Of a stretch of DNA of 46,634 bases, positions 1-10,482 are shown one piece after another. The position numbers were made by a program, and so were the translations under genes. Source of the stretch: Sterolibacteriaceae bacterium (GTDB lineage: Bacteria; Pseudomonadota; Gammaproteobacteria; Burkholderiales; Rhodocyclaceae); contig JANYCD010000044.1 of assembly GCA_025360425.1 (NCBI GenBank), forward strand, positions 1 through 46,634, written 5' to 3'. Each line of letters opens with the position of its first letter. Positions within the stretch are counted from its first letter, which is position 1. Under the pieces are notes generated by a model. The model ran no database searches and was not told where the DNA came from. It saw only the letters and a program-made list of their open reading frames with translations.

Positions 1-1562
1 TCCCACTCTATCGTTGCAGGTGGCTTCCCCGAAATGTCGTAGACCACGCGGTTGATGCCGCGCACTTCATTGATGATGCGGTTGCTCACCCTGCCCAGCA
101 GGCTGTGCGGCAATTCGGCCCAGTGGGCCGTCATAAAATCCTGCGTCTGCACCGCCCGCAACGCCACCACGTATTCGTAGGTACGGCCGTCGCCCATCAC
201 GCCGACGCTCTTCACCGGCAGAAATACGGCGAACGCCTGTGAGGTTTTGTCGTACCAGTCGGCGGCGCGCAGTTCATCGATAAAGATAGCATCGGCACGA
301 CGCAGCAGATCGGCGAATTCGGGTTTCACTTCGCCAAGTATGCGCACACCCAGACCGGGACCGGGGAAGGGATGGCGATAGACCATCTCGTGCGGCAGGC
401 CAAGCGCAACGCCCAGTTCGCGCACTTCATCCTTGAACAGTTCGCGCAGCGGCTCAAGCAATTTGAGCTTGAGCGTATCGGGCAGGCCACCGACATTGTG
501 GTGGCTCTTGATGGTGTGTGCCTTCTTCGTCTTCGCGCCAGCAGATTCGATGACATCCGGATAGATGGTGCCCTGTGCCAGCCATTTTGCATTGGCGCGC
601 TTTATCGATTCGGCCTGGAACACTTCGACGAATTCGCGGCCGATGATCTTGCGCTTCTGCTCCGGGTCGGTCACGCCTTTGAGGTGGCCCATGAACTGCG
701 CAGTGGCGTCGACATGAACGACCTTGACGCCAAGATTGTTGGCGAAGGTCTTCATCACCTGCTCGGCCTCGTTCAGGCGCAACAAACCGTTGTCGACGAA
801 GACGCAGGTGAGCTGATCGCCGATGGCCTTGTGGATCAGTGCGGCCGCTACAGAGGAATCAACACCGCCAGAGAGGCCGAGAATCACTTCTTCGTTACCG
901 ACCTGGGCCTTGATTTTCGCCACTGCCTCGGCCACGTAGTCAGGCATGTTCCAGTCGCGGCCGCAGCCGCAGATATCGTGCACGAAGCGTGAAAATAGTT
1001 GGCTGCCCTTGAAGGTGTGAGTCACCTCGGGATGAAACTGAACGGCGTAAAACTTGCGCGCCTCGTCGGCAATGCCGGCGATCGGCGTCGCCGGATTCGA
1101 GGCGATGATCTTGAAGCCAGGCGGCAGTTGGGTGACCTTGTCACCATGGCTCATCCAGACGTCGAGCAAGCCGTGACCCTCGGCGTTGCCGCGATCCTGT
1201 ATGCCTTCAAACAATTTCGAATGGCCATGGGCGCGTATCTCTGCGTAACCGAATTCGCGCTTGCTGGAGCTTTCGACCTTGCCGCCCAGTTGGGAAGCCA
1301 TGGTCTGCATGCCATAGCAGATGCCCAGCACCGGCACACCCAACTCGAACACGACTTGCGGTGCGCGCCATTCCTCCGCCTCGTAAACGGAATTCGGGCC
1401 GCCGGAAAGAATAATTCCCTGCGGCGCAAATTCGCGGATGAACGCGTCGGAAACATCATAGGGATGCAGCTCGCAATAGACCTGCTGCTCGCGCACCCGG
1501 CGGGCGATCAACTGGGTGTACTGGGAACCAAAATCGAGGATGAGAATTTTCTTGTGGGCCAT
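1..1562 (-). CDS. guaA: GMP synthase (glutamine-hydrolysing), missing only its last codon and stop
   Basis: Converts XMP to GMP with ATP and glutamine in cytosolic purine synthesis. The protein opens with [17 protein letters not shown], the class I glutamine amidotransferase start. The nucleophile is Cys82 in GICYGMQTM. The synthetase half has the PP-loop [11 protein letters not shown] (plus-strand positions near 870-900). The C-terminus reads [16 protein letters not shown], so the family's final Glu and the stop fall just beyond base 1. About 520 codons are visible, close to the usual 525. The ATG at 1562 is supported by the conserved N-terminus. guaB lies upstream on the same strand but a strong terminator hairpin separates them, so guaA may rely on read-through or its own promoter. 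Confidence 0.97.
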   Translation of the reverse strand, partial: MAHKKILILDFGSQYTQLIARRVREQQVYCELHPYDVSDAFIREFAPQGIILSGGPNSVYEAEEWRAPQVVFELGVPVLGICYGMQTMASQLGGKVESSSKREFGYAEIRAHGHSKLFEGIQDRGNAEGHGLLDVWMSHGDKVTQLPPGFKIIASNPATPIAGIADEARKFYAVQFHPEVTHTFKGSQLFSRFVHDICGCGRDWNMPDYVAEAVAKIKAQVGNEEVILGLSGGVDSSVAAALIHKAIGDQLTCVFVDNGLLRLNEAEQVMKTFANNLGVKVVHVDATAQFMGHLKGVTDPEQKRKIIGREFVEVFQAESIKRANAKWLAQGTIYPDVIESAGAKTKKAHTIKSHHNVGGLPDTLKLKLLEPLRELFKDEVRELGVALGLPHEMVYRHPFPGPGLGVRILGEVKPEFADLLRRADAIFIDELRAADWYDKTSQAFAVFLPVKSVGVMGDGRTYEYVVALRAVQTQDFMTAHWAELPHSLLGRVSNRIINEVRGINRVVYDISGKPPATIEW

Positions 1563-1585
1563 GACGCTATCCGAAAAATGCGCTC

Positions 1586-1619
1586 CAAAAAAACCGGGGC
1601 GGCCTCAGCCGCCCCGGTT
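1586..1619 (-). terminator. Rho-independent terminator after guaB
   Basis: Positions 1592-1603 and 1608-1619 form a perfect 12-bp GC-rich stem with a 4-base loop. Read on the minus strand, the stem is followed by a run of T (plus-strand A run 1587-1593). It sits 14 bases past the guaB stop and 24 bases before the guaA start. Confidence 0.85.
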
Positions 1620-1632
1620 CCCGTGAAAATGT

Positions 1633-3144
<1,512 letters not shown>

Positions 3145-3179
3145 AGCAGCAGGGAGCAGTGCCTGCCCGGGCTGCATCC

Positions 3180-4358
3180 TCAGTAGCTCGCACGGGATTG
3201 ACGACTTACCCATGCAAGCCACAGCAGGGCCAACCCGGTCAATGCCACCGGAACCAGCGAACCGACGTTCAGCCACTGCCAACCCTTCGTGGTCACCAAG
3301 GCACCGGAAGCGAAGGAGGTCAATGCCATCGTGGCGAACACAAAAAAATTGATGGCAGCCTGCGCGCGATCTTTCTCTTCAGGGCGATAGGCTTGCAATG
3401 ACAACGTGGTGCTGCCGGTGAACAGGAAATTCCAACCCACGCCAAGAAAAAACAGCGCAATCAGAAACTGATGAATATCGACTCCTGACAACGCAATGGC
3501 AATGCAAGCCAGGTTGAGGACGACACCCACTCCCATAATGTTCAGCACACCAAAACGCTTAATCAGGTGACCGGTGAAAAAACCCGGCGCAAACATGCCA
3601 ATCACATGCCACTCCAATACCAGCGCCGCATCGTCAAACGGATAACCGCACACTTTCATCGCCAGCGGTGTAGCGGCCATCAGCAGGTTCATCACGCCAA
3701 AGCCCAACGCCGCACATGCCGTGGCGACGATGAACACCGGCTGACGAATGATTGCCGATAATGGCCGCCCCTTGTCCACATCCGTTTTTCCGGGTGGCAG
3801 CGACGGGAAGTTGATAAAGGCCATGATGGCAATGGATAACAACGCCACCACAGCCAGCGCCAGATAAGCGCCGACGAACGGTACTTCAAACATATTGCGT
3901 GTGCGGCTCGCCAGATTGGGTCCGAGCACCGCACCCAACAGGCCGCCGGCCAACACCAGCGACACCGCTTTTTCGCGAAAGTCCGGTGTACTCAGCTCGG
4001 CGGCGGCAAAGCGATAGAGCTGGCCGTTGGCGCTGTAGTAGCCCGCTATCACGGTAGCGGCAACCAGCAGCCAGAAACTCTTGTCCATCGCGGCCCAGGC
4101 GCACAACAGGGCCGATACAAAAGCCACCAACAGTCCGATCTGGAACGATCCCTTGCGTCCGTGCGCGCTTTGCATACGCGCTACCAAGGGCGTGGACAGT
4201 GCTCCGCCCACCACGTAGCCCATCACCGGCAGCGTCGCCATCCATCCCTGCGGTGCCAACGACAGTCCCACCAGTCCGTTGATGGCGATGAACACAATAT
4301 TGTTGGTGAGAAACAGACCTTGGGCTGCAGCCAGCAGCCAGAGATTTTTTTTGTTCAC
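3180..4358 (-). CDS. Major facilitator superfamily transporter, substrate unknown
   Basis: A 392-residue inner-membrane protein with about twelve hydrophobic segments, the size and pattern of MFS drug/metabolite:H+ antiporters. The first helix contains LWLLAAAQGLFLTNN, and a charged cytoplasmic loop (FPSLPPGKTDVDKGRP) lies mid-protein between two six-helix halves. Nothing shows the substrate. The start is GTG at 4358. An ATG at 4378 opens a seven-codon frame whose TGA overlaps this GTG, so coupling is possible, but neither start has a strong ribosome site. It lies 39 bases after rnfH on the same strand and may be the last gene of that run. Confidence 0.85.
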   Translation of the reverse strand: MNKKNLWLLAAAQGLFLTNNIVFIAINGLVGLSLAPQGWMATLPVMGYVVGGALSTPLVARMQSAHGRKGSFQIGLLVAFVSALLCAWAAMDKSFWLLVAATVIAGYYSANGQLYRFAAAELSTPDFREKAVSLVLAGGLLGAVLGPNLASRTRNMFEVPFVGAYLALAVVALLSIAIMAFINFPSLPPGKTDVDKGRPLSAIIRQPVFIVATACAALGFGVMNLLMAATPLAMKVCGYPFDDAALVLEWHVIGMFAPGFFTGHLIKRFGVLNIMGVGVVLNLACIAIALSGVDIHQFLIALFFLGVGWNFLFTGSTTLSLQAYRPEEKDRAQAAINFFVFATMALTSFASGALVTTKGWQWLNVGSLVPVALTGLALLWLAWVSRQSRASY

Positions 4359-4397
4359 GCGGAAAGGTTCAATGCCATGTGAGATAGACGACTGTTT

Positions 4398-4736
4398 TCA
4401 CGGGCCCGGAGATGGATCGACTGGCGCCGCTGCGCCCTTCTTCATAACCTTGCCCTCCGCGGCACGGCGGCGCCTGACTTCCTTGGGGTCGGCCAGCAGC
4501 GGACGATAGATTTCCACCCTGTCCTTGTGCCGCAATGGCGTATGAAGTTTGCACAGCGTGGCGTAAATACCGACCTTCGATTTGGTCAAATCGATTTCCG
4601 GGTACTTCTGCAGCAGGCCTGAGACTTCGATCGCCTGCTGCACGGTTGCCGGGGGCGAGAGCCGGAGCTTGACCAGCTCCTGACAATCCGGCCAGGCGTA
4701 GGCCACTTCGATGTCGATGGCGTCAGACTGCGCCAT
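4398..4736 (-). CDS. rnfH: RnfH-family (RatB) ubiquitin-like protein
   Basis: A small cytosolic protein of the UPF0125/RnfH family, which has a beta-grasp (ubiquitin/ThiS-like) fold; its biochemical role is unsettled. The family core IEVAYAWPDCQELVKLRL opens the protein and VEIYRPLLADPKEVRRRRA ends the domain near residue 95, followed by a short Lys/Ala/Pro tail. Length 112 residues. The ATG at 4736 starts MAQSDAIDIEVAYA; the frame remains open upstream but that part overlaps ratA and has no family similarity. The gene overlaps the end of ratA by 14 bases, the standard ratA-ratB arrangement implying translational coupling. Confidence 0.92.
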   Translation of the reverse strand: MAQSDAIDIEVAYAWPDCQELVKLRLSPPATVQQAIEVSGLLQKYPEIDLTKSKVGIYATLCKLHTPLRHKDRVEIYRPLLADPKEVRRRRAAEGKVMKKGAAAPVDPSPGP

Positions 4737-5160
4737 GGATTTGCCCGGCACGCTTGACGAACGATTCAACAAAGGTACTGGCGATCCTGTTGAACACCGG
4801 ACCCAGGGTTTTGCCCAGCAGTACGTTGGAAAATTCGTAGTCGAGACGGAACTCAACCTTGCAGCCACTCTCGCCCAAGGGCAGGAAGTGCCACCCGCCT
4901 TCCATGCGTTTGAGCGGGCCATCGCGCAGTTTTATGTGCATCGTAGTCATCGGCTGCTTGTCGTTTTCGGTGGAAAAATCAAACTTGATACCGTGATAAT
5001 TGACGCGGATCGTGGCTACGGTTTTGGTATCGGTGCGCTGGTGAATTTCAGTACCCGCACACCAGGGAAGGAACTCGGCATAACGCTCGACACTGTCCAC
5101 CAGCACAAACATTTGTGACGGCGTGTATTCCACCAGGGCAGATTTTTCCACGACTGGCAT
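4723..5160 (-). CDS. ratA: RatA/COQ10-family START-domain protein
   Basis: A 145-residue single START/polyketide-cyclase domain of the RatA/COQ10 family. E. coli RatA was reported to bind the 50S subunit and block subunit joining, while its homologue Coq10 binds ubiquinone; which role applies here cannot be read from sequence. Family features are LVDSVERYAEFLPWC at residues 20-34, the central beta sheet, and a C-terminal helix FVESFVKRAGQIHG. The ATG at 5160 comes one base after the stop codon (5162-5164) of the transglutaminase gene. In many proteobacteria ratA is divergent from smpB; here smpB is absent and ratA is tied to the Anbu cluster. Confidence 0.93.
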   Translation of the reverse strand: MPVVEKSALVEYTPSQMFVLVDSVERYAEFLPWCAGTEIHQRTDTKTVATIRVNYHGIKFDFSTENDKQPMTTMHIKLRDGPLKRMEGGWHFLPLGESGCKVEFRLDYEFSNVLLGKTLGPVFNRIASTFVESFVKRAGQIHGAV

Positions 5161-5161
5161 G

Positions 5162-8100
5162 CTATTGCTGCTGTGCCTGCGTTGCGCTATCGGGCGAATC
5201 ACCATCCCATGTCTCCGGTGCGCGGCGCAGATCGAGCGTCGCTGGATAGTCCGGATTTTGCCCTTCGCGTTTGACGTGCATCGGACCCGGCGTGTGGCCG
5301 TGCTCCCAAAACCGGGCGCGACGCCGCGCTTCGGCCTCATTGGCGTTGACCGGGAAGGTATCGTAGCTGCGCCCGCCGGGATGCACGACATGATAGGTGC
5401 AGCCGCCGATGGAACGACCACTCCAGGTGTCCACCAGGTCGAAGACCAGTGGCGAATGCACGCCAATGGTTGGATGCAGCGCCGATGGCGGCGCCCAGGC
5501 ACGGTAGCGCACCCCGGCAACATATTCACCGCGCACGCCGGTGGGGGCCAGTGGCAAGGGTCGTCCGTTGCAGGTGACGTTATGGCGTGCATCATTCATG
5601 TGCCGCACCTTGACCTGTAGCCGCTCCACTGAGGAATCAACATAGCGCGAGGTGCCGGAAGTGGACACTTCCTCGCCGAGTACATTCCAGGGTTCGATGG
5701 CCTGGCGCAACTCGATCTCGATGCCCTGATACACCACGGTGCCGAAACGCGGGAAGCGGAACTCGTGAAACGGTGCGAACCACTCATGCTCGAAAGCATA
5801 GCCGGCCCGTTGCAAATCAAGCACCACATCGCGCATGTCCTGTGCGACAAAATGGGGCAACATGAAGCGGTCGTGCAGTTCGGTACCCCAGCGGATCAGG
5901 CGACCGGTATAAGGCTGCTGCCAAAAACGCGCCACCAGTGCCCGCAACAGCAGCATTTGCATCAAGCTCATCTGCGCATGCGGCGGCATTTCAAAGGCGC
6001 GGAACTCGACCAGCCCGAGCCGGCCGGTCGGGCTGTCCGGCGAATAGAGTTTGTCGATGCAGAACTCGGCGCGGTGGGTATTGCCGGAAAGATCGACCAG
6101 CAAATTCCGCAACAGCCGATCCACCAGCCAGGGTTGAATGTTTTCGACGCCGGGTCGCAGTCTTTCGCCCATTTGCTGCAAGGCGATCTCCAGTTCGTAG
6201 AGACTCTCATGACGTGCTTCGTCCACGCGCGGCGCCTGGCTGGTGGGGCCGATGAACATGCCCGAAAACAGATACGACATGGCGGGATGGTTCTGCCAGA
6301 ATTTGATCAGGCTCATCAACACATCGGGCCGGCGCAACATCGGTGACTCTTGCGCCGTCGCGCCGCCGAGCGTGACGTGGTTGCCGCCGCCGGTGCCAGT
6401 GTGGCGGCCGTCGAGCATGAACTTTTCAGTGCCGAGCCGGGTCTGGCGCGCATCTTCATAGATGGCGCTGGTGTTCTCCACCAGTTCCGCCCAGGAGCTG
6501 GTCGGTGTCACATTGACTTCAATCACGCCCGGATCCGGTGTGATCTTGAAATCCTTGATGCGCGGATCATGTGGCGGCGTGTAGCCTTCAATCCGAACCG
6601 GCATCGACAGCTCCGCAGCAGTGTCTTCCACCGCATGCAGCAAGTCGACATAGTCCTCAAGCAACAGTAGCGGCGGCATGAACACATGCAACACACCGTC
6701 GCGCACTTCGGCGCATATCGCGGTATGGATGATCTCGCGCGGGTCGTAGCTGGCCTTGTTCGGCGCCATGGCCTTCGGCTTCGTTCTGACGCGCAGTTGG
6801 GGCAGTTCTTCTCTTGTTTCGAATGGATCACGTTCAAATTCGACTTCCTTGTCGTTGGGTGCCACCCAGGGCAACGATGCCAGCGGCAGCCGCAGTCCCA
6901 TCGGGGAATCGCCGGGAATCAGGAACAGGTGCCCGCGTTTAAGTGGCCACGGACTGGAACGCCAACCCAGCGCAACGGGTTTGCCCTTGATGCTGGCGCG
7001 GGGAATCGGCTTGAGCGGCAATACACAACCCACCGCCAGGCCCAAGTCAGCGGAAATCAGCTCGACCAGGCGGCGTCTTTCTTCATGCTTTTTCAAATCG
7101 GCGCTGAACAAGTCGAGGTTCTCCGGCCAGCGTGATTCCTGATCGACAACATTGACAATGTCTTCATAAGCATCAATCACAAAGCGCTGGTCCAACCCCA
7201 GATGCACGATCAAGGCGGTGACAAAGCGCGCGGCGTCGCCGCGCGCACGTTTATCCTTCAGATCGCCATGATCGAGCAGATCGGCCCGACGCCAAAGCGG
7301 CTGACCATCGGCGCGCCAATAGCAGCCGAGTGCCCAGCGCGGCAAGGGTTCCCCTGGATACCACTTGCCCTGGCCGTAATGCAGCAATGCGCCGGGTGCG
7401 AAACGCTCCTGCAAGCGTTTGAACAAAATTCCGGCCAGTTCCCGTTTTTTCGTCGACAGGGCGGCGATATTCCATTCCGGACCTTCCATGTCGTCAATGG
7501 AAACGAAAGTAGGCTCGCCACCCATGGTGAGTTTTACGTCGTTCTTTACCAGCTCCTTGTCGACGCTGTAACCGAGATCGAGGATGGCCTGCCATTGCGC
7601 CCCGGTGTAGGGCTTGGTCACGCGCGGATCTTCATGTATGCGCGTCACCGTCATGGAAAAATCCATGTGTGCTTCGCATTTTCCGGTGGCGCCGATCACC
7701 GGCGCCGCCGAAGACGGCGAGGCAGTACAGGCCAACGGAATATGACCCTCGCCAGCCAGCAGGCCCGATGTGGGATCGAGACCGATCCAGCCCGCGCCCG
7801 GGACATAAATTTCGGTCCATGCATGCAGGTCGGTGAAATCTTTTTCCGGTCCGGAAGGACCATCAAGCGCCTTGATGTCGGCGGCCAGCTGGATCAGATA
7901 ACCGGACGCAAAGCGTGCGGCGAGGCCGAAATGGCGCATGGCCTGCACCAGCAGCCAAGCTGAGTCGCGGCATGAACCCAGCTTGGATTCGAGCGTCTGT
8001 TCTGGCGTCTGCACACCATGTTCCATGCGCACGACATAGCCGACGTCACGCTGGGCGCGACCATTAAGTGCCACCAGGAAATCGATGGTGCGCATCCCGG

Positions 8101-8521
8101 GCTGAACCAAGTCGCGCCGCGCCGCGGCAACCCATGCCTTAAACTGATCGCCCGGCGGATCCGTGTCCAGATAGGGCGTCAATTCCCGCTTCAGTTGCGG
8201 CGGATAGTCGAAAGGAAATTTCTCGGCGTACTCCTCCATGAAGAAGTCGAAAGGGTTGATAACCGTCATGTCGGCGATCAGGTCGATGACGACATCGAGG
8301 TAATCGGACTGCTCCGGGAATACCAGTCGCGCCAGCCAGTTGCCGTAGGCATCCTGTTGCCAGTTAAGGAAATGTCCGCTCGGTTCCACCGTGAGCGAAT
8401 AGCTGAGGATCGGCGTGCGGCAGTGGGCTGCCGGACGCAATCGAATCTCGTGGGGCCAGAGCTTGACCTGCCGGTCGAAGTGGTAACGGGTTTGATGATT
8501 CAGGGCGACGCGAATAGTCAT
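5162..8521 (-). CDS. Transglutaminase-like protein with large C-terminal DUF2126 region
   Basis: An 1119-residue cytosolic protein. Residues 1-90 form the bacterial transglutaminase N-terminal beta domain. Residues about 140-255 are the transglutaminase core with a full cysteine-protease-like triad: Cys184 (LGSCRDSAW), His233 (DLHAWTEIY) and Asp249 (GLDPTSG). The rest, from GGEPTFVSIDD near 330 to about 1090, is DUF2126, with Gly/His-rich motifs such as GTGGGNHVTLGG. Family knowledge: this protein, alpha-E, circularly permuted ATP-grasp and Anbu recur together and have been proposed to make and process a peptide-like product, unproven. The ATG at 8521 has almost no ribosome site because a heptamer repeat abuts it. 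Confidence 0.93.
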   Translation of the reverse strand: MTIRVALNHQTRYHFDRQVKLWPHEIRLRPAAHCRTPILSYSLTVEPSGHFLNWQQDAYGNWLARLVFPEQSDYLDVVIDLIADMTVINPFDFFMEEYAEKFPFDYPPQLKRELTPYLDTDPPGDQFKAWVAAARRDLVQPGMRTIDFLVALNGRAQRDVGYVVRMEHGVQTPEQTLESKLGSCRDSAWLLVQAMRHFGLAARFASGYLIQLAADIKALDGPSGPEKDFTDLHAWTEIYVPGAGWIGLDPTSGLLAGEGHIPLACTASPSSAAPVIGATGKCEAHMDFSMTVTRIHEDPRVTKPYTGAQWQAILDLGYSVDKELVKNDVKLTMGGEPTFVSIDDMEGPEWNIAALSTKKRELAGILFKRLQERFAPGALLHYGQGKWYPGEPLPRWALGCYWRADGQPLWRRADLLDHGDLKDKRARGDAARFVTALIVHLGLDQRFVIDAYEDIVNVVDQESRWPENLDLFSADLKKHEERRRLVELISADLGLAVGCVLPLKPIPRASIKGKPVALGWRSSPWPLKRGHLFLIPGDSPMGLRLPLASLPWVAPNDKEVEFERDPFETREELPQLRVRTKPKAMAPNKASYDPREIIHTAICAEVRDGVLHVFMPPLLLLEDYVDLLHAVEDTAAELSMPVRIEGYTPPHDPRIKDFKITPDPGVIEVNVTPTSSWAELVENTSAIYEDARQTRLGTEKFMLDGRHTGTGGGNHVTLGGATAQESPMLRRPDVLMSLIKFWQNHPAMSYLFSGMFIGPTSQAPRVDEARHESLYELEIALQQMGERLRPGVENIQPWLVDRLLRNLLVDLSGNTHRAEFCIDKLYSPDSPTGRLGLVEFRAFEMPPHAQMSLMQMLLLRALVARFWQQPYTGRLIRWGTELHDRFMLPHFVAQDMRDVVLDLQRAGYAFEHEWFAPFHEFRFPRFGTVVYQGIEIELRQAIEPWNVLGEEVSTSGTSRYVDSSVERLQVKVRHMNDARHNVTCNGRPLPLAPTGVRGEYVAGVRYRAWAPPSALHPTIGVHSPLVFDLVDTWSGRSIGGCTYHVVHPGGRSYDTFPVNANEAEARRRARFWEHGHTPGPMHVKREGQNPDYPATLDLRRAPETWDGDSPDSATQAQQQ

Positions 8522-8528
8522 CTTTGGA

Positions 8529-8693
8529 GTGAGGCGTGAAGAGTGAGGAGTGAGGAGTAAGGAGTGAGGAGCAAAACCTGCTTACTGCAACGGCACTGCG
8601 ACCACAAACGCTACCAGCGAAGATCTACAGCCGAACGAGGGGGTGTCCAAACCTGCTTTTACTCATACTTTCTCCTCACTCCTCACCCCTCAC
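8529..8693. repeat. Heptamer tandem repeat with an inverted partner array
   Basis: Positions 8529-8570 hold six tandem copies of the 7-base unit GTGAGGA (three exact, three with one change). Positions 8673-8693 hold three copies in the opposite orientation (two exact). The arrays could fold into a long imperfect hairpin across the gap between the Anbu gene and the transglutaminase gene. The word AAACCTGCTT also occurs twice in the loop (near 8574 and 8649). The function is unknown. Confidence 0.85.
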
Positions 8694-8699
8694 ACCGTT

Positions 8700-9431
8700 C
8701 TAACTCCATTCAAAATTCGCCAGGTTGGTGAACGCGCGCCGCAATCCTTCGCCCCATTGCTGGCGCAGGCCGCGCATGTAATCGTCTTTCTCGTCGAAGC
8801 GCCGAACTTTGGTGACTCGCAAACTGTCACGGTCGTAGCACAGCAGATCGATGGGCATGCCGACCGATAGATTCGATTTCATGGTCGAGTCGAACGACAC
8901 CAGCACACACTTGATGGCATCGTCCAAATTGGTGGAACGTGTGATTACGCGATCGAGGATGGGTTTGCCATATTTGGTTTCGCCGATCTGGAAAAATGGC
9001 GTCTCTGGCGTCGCCTCGATGAAATTTCCCTCGGAGTACACCTGGAACAATCGCTGCTGTTCGCCTGCAATCTGGCCGCCAACAATAAAACTGACGCCGC
9101 TGTCCACATTGCTTTGCTCCAGATACGGGCCATCGCGTTCGCGTACCGCGCGCAGTGAAATGCCCACCAGGTCAGCCACGTCATACATCGAACCGACATT
9201 GGCCAAATTCGGACTGCCATCATTGCGGCGAATGTTCTGCTCGATCAGGTTGAGGGTGGCCTGCGTTACCGCCAGGTTGCCCGATCCCAACGTCACCACC
9301 ACCCGGTTGCCGGGAAACTCGAACACCTTCATTTTGCGAAAGGTGGCGATATTGTCCACACCCGCATTGGTGCGAGAGTCGGATGCAAACACGATACCGG
9401 CGTCAAGCATCGCCGCTGCACAATAGGTCAT
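8700..9431 (-). CDS. Anbu proteasome-like peptidase
   Basis: Anbu is a bacterial relative of proteasome beta subunits, an N-terminal-nucleophile hydrolase that forms ring or helical assemblies in the cytosol; its substrates are unknown. Starting at ATG 9431 the protein is MTYCAAAMLDAGIVFASDSR, so removal of Met exposes Thr1. Asp17 (ASDSRTNAGVD) and Lys32 (TFRKMKVF; the proteasomal Lys33 equivalent) complete the active site. This ATG has a good AGAGGA ribosome site, whereas the in-frame ATG at 9464 would bury the Thr behind 11 residues. The length is 243 residues. It lies between alpha-E and the transglutaminase gene, the recurrent family context. Confidence 0.95.
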   Translation of the reverse strand: MTYCAAAMLDAGIVFASDSRTNAGVDNIATFRKMKVFEFPGNRVVVTLGSGNLAVTQATLNLIEQNIRRNDGSPNLANVGSMYDVADLVGISLRAVRERDGPYLEQSNVDSGVSFIVGGQIAGEQQRLFQVYSEGNFIEATPETPFFQIGETKYGKPILDRVITRSTNLDDAIKCVLVSFDSTMKSNLSVGMPIDLLCYDRDSLRVTKVRRFDEKDDYMRGLRQQWGEGLRRAFTNLANFEWS

Positions 9432-9531
9432 CAGAAATCCTCTAGCTGTTCTGGCATTGCTCATCCTTCGACCATAATGGAAGTGGGCAATTACGCAAAG
9501 TCGGATTAAGCGCCACTAATACCGGAAACTC

Positions 9532-10482
9532 TCAGTTTTCTTCGGGCCAGAAATAGCTGGTATTGATGTAATCGCCCAGCGCATAGATTCTGTCAAGAAA
9601 ACGGGTGAGATACTCATGTAGGCCCTCGTCTTCGATAATGTCCTCAATCTGTCCATAGCGCAACTCCGCATGCAACAAGCCCGACTGGCGCTGAAGTTCC
9701 CAGGATCCGGCGCCGTCGATTTCGCTAACCAGGCGATCCACATCCTTCATGCAGGCATGCAGCGAGCGCGGCATATCGGCGCGCAGGATCATCAGCTCGG
9801 CCACCCGGCGCGGCGTGATCACGTCGCGATAGACCTTGCGATAGGTTTCAAACGCGCTCACCGAACGCAGCAGGGCGCCCCAATGGTAGTAATCGGCGGC
9901 GCCACCGACGTCCTCAAGGCTGGGCAGCAAAATGTGATATTTGACGTCGAGTATCCGCGCCGTGTTGTCCGCTCGCTCAAGAAACGTTCCAAGCCGGATA
10001 AAGCGGAAGGCGTCATCGCGCAGCAGCGTACCGTAGGTAATGCCGCGCGAAAGATGGGAACGTTCCTTCACCCACTCGAAGAAATTCGACACACCGTCGT
10101 GCGGGATACCTTTCTTTCGTATCGCCTGGATCTGGATCCAGGTGTGATTCAGCGCTTCCCACATTTCCGAGGTAATGCTGCCCCGCACTGCGCGGGCGTT
10201 TTCCCGCGCCGATTCCAGGCTGGTGAAGATACTGGATGGATTGGTGTCGTCCAATCCCATGAAATGGATCACCTGGTCGGCATTGATGTCGATGTCGCGG
10301 CTGGCGAACTCCTCATACAGACCACTGATGGTGAGCATCGCGTTCCACTCCTGGAAGGGCTCCAGCGTGGCGTGCTTGAGCAGTGACATGCGATAAGTGA
10401 CATCGAGCATGCGTGCCGTGTTTTCGGCCCGTTCCATGCTGCGGCCCATCCAGTAGAGATGATCGGCGGTGCTGGATAGCAT
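9532..10482 (-). CDS. Alpha-E domain protein (COG2307/DUF403)
   Basis: An all-helical 316-residue protein that occurs almost always with a circularly permuted ATP-grasp partner; its activity has not been shown. It contains an internal duplication seen as RSMERAENTARMLDVTY at residues 14-30 and a second copy, GTFLERADNTARILDVKYH, in the second half, the Arg/Glu/Asn/Arg signature of the family. The C-terminus is acidic (EDIIEDEGLHEYL). The ATG at 10482 shares its A with the TAA stop of the ATP-grasp gene (TAATG), so the two are translationally coupled. A gap of about 100 bases follows before the Anbu start. Confidence 0.93.
   Translation of the reverse strand: MLSSTADHLYWMGRSMERAENTARMLDVTYRMSLLKHATLEPFQEWNAMLTISGLYEEFASRDIDINADQVIHFMGLDDTNPSSIFTSLESARENARAVRGSITSEMWEALNHTWIQIQAIRKKGIPHDGVSNFFEWVKERSHLSRGITYGTLLRDDAFRFIRLGTFLERADNTARILDVKYHILLPSLEDVGGAADYYHWGALLRSVSAFETYRKVYRDVITPRRVAELMILRADMPRSLHACMKDVDRLVSEIDGAGSWELQRQSGLLHAELRYGQIEDIIEDEGLHEYLTRFLDRIYALGDYINTSYFWPEEN

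Noticed and set aside
4398-5160. ratA-rnfH considered as a toxin-antitoxin pair
   Set aside because: Both are widely conserved chromosomal housekeeping-type genes, and an antitoxin role for RnfH/RatB is not established.
8529-8693. The heptamer arrays considered as a CRISPR array
   Set aside because: Units are 7 bases, contiguous and without spacers.
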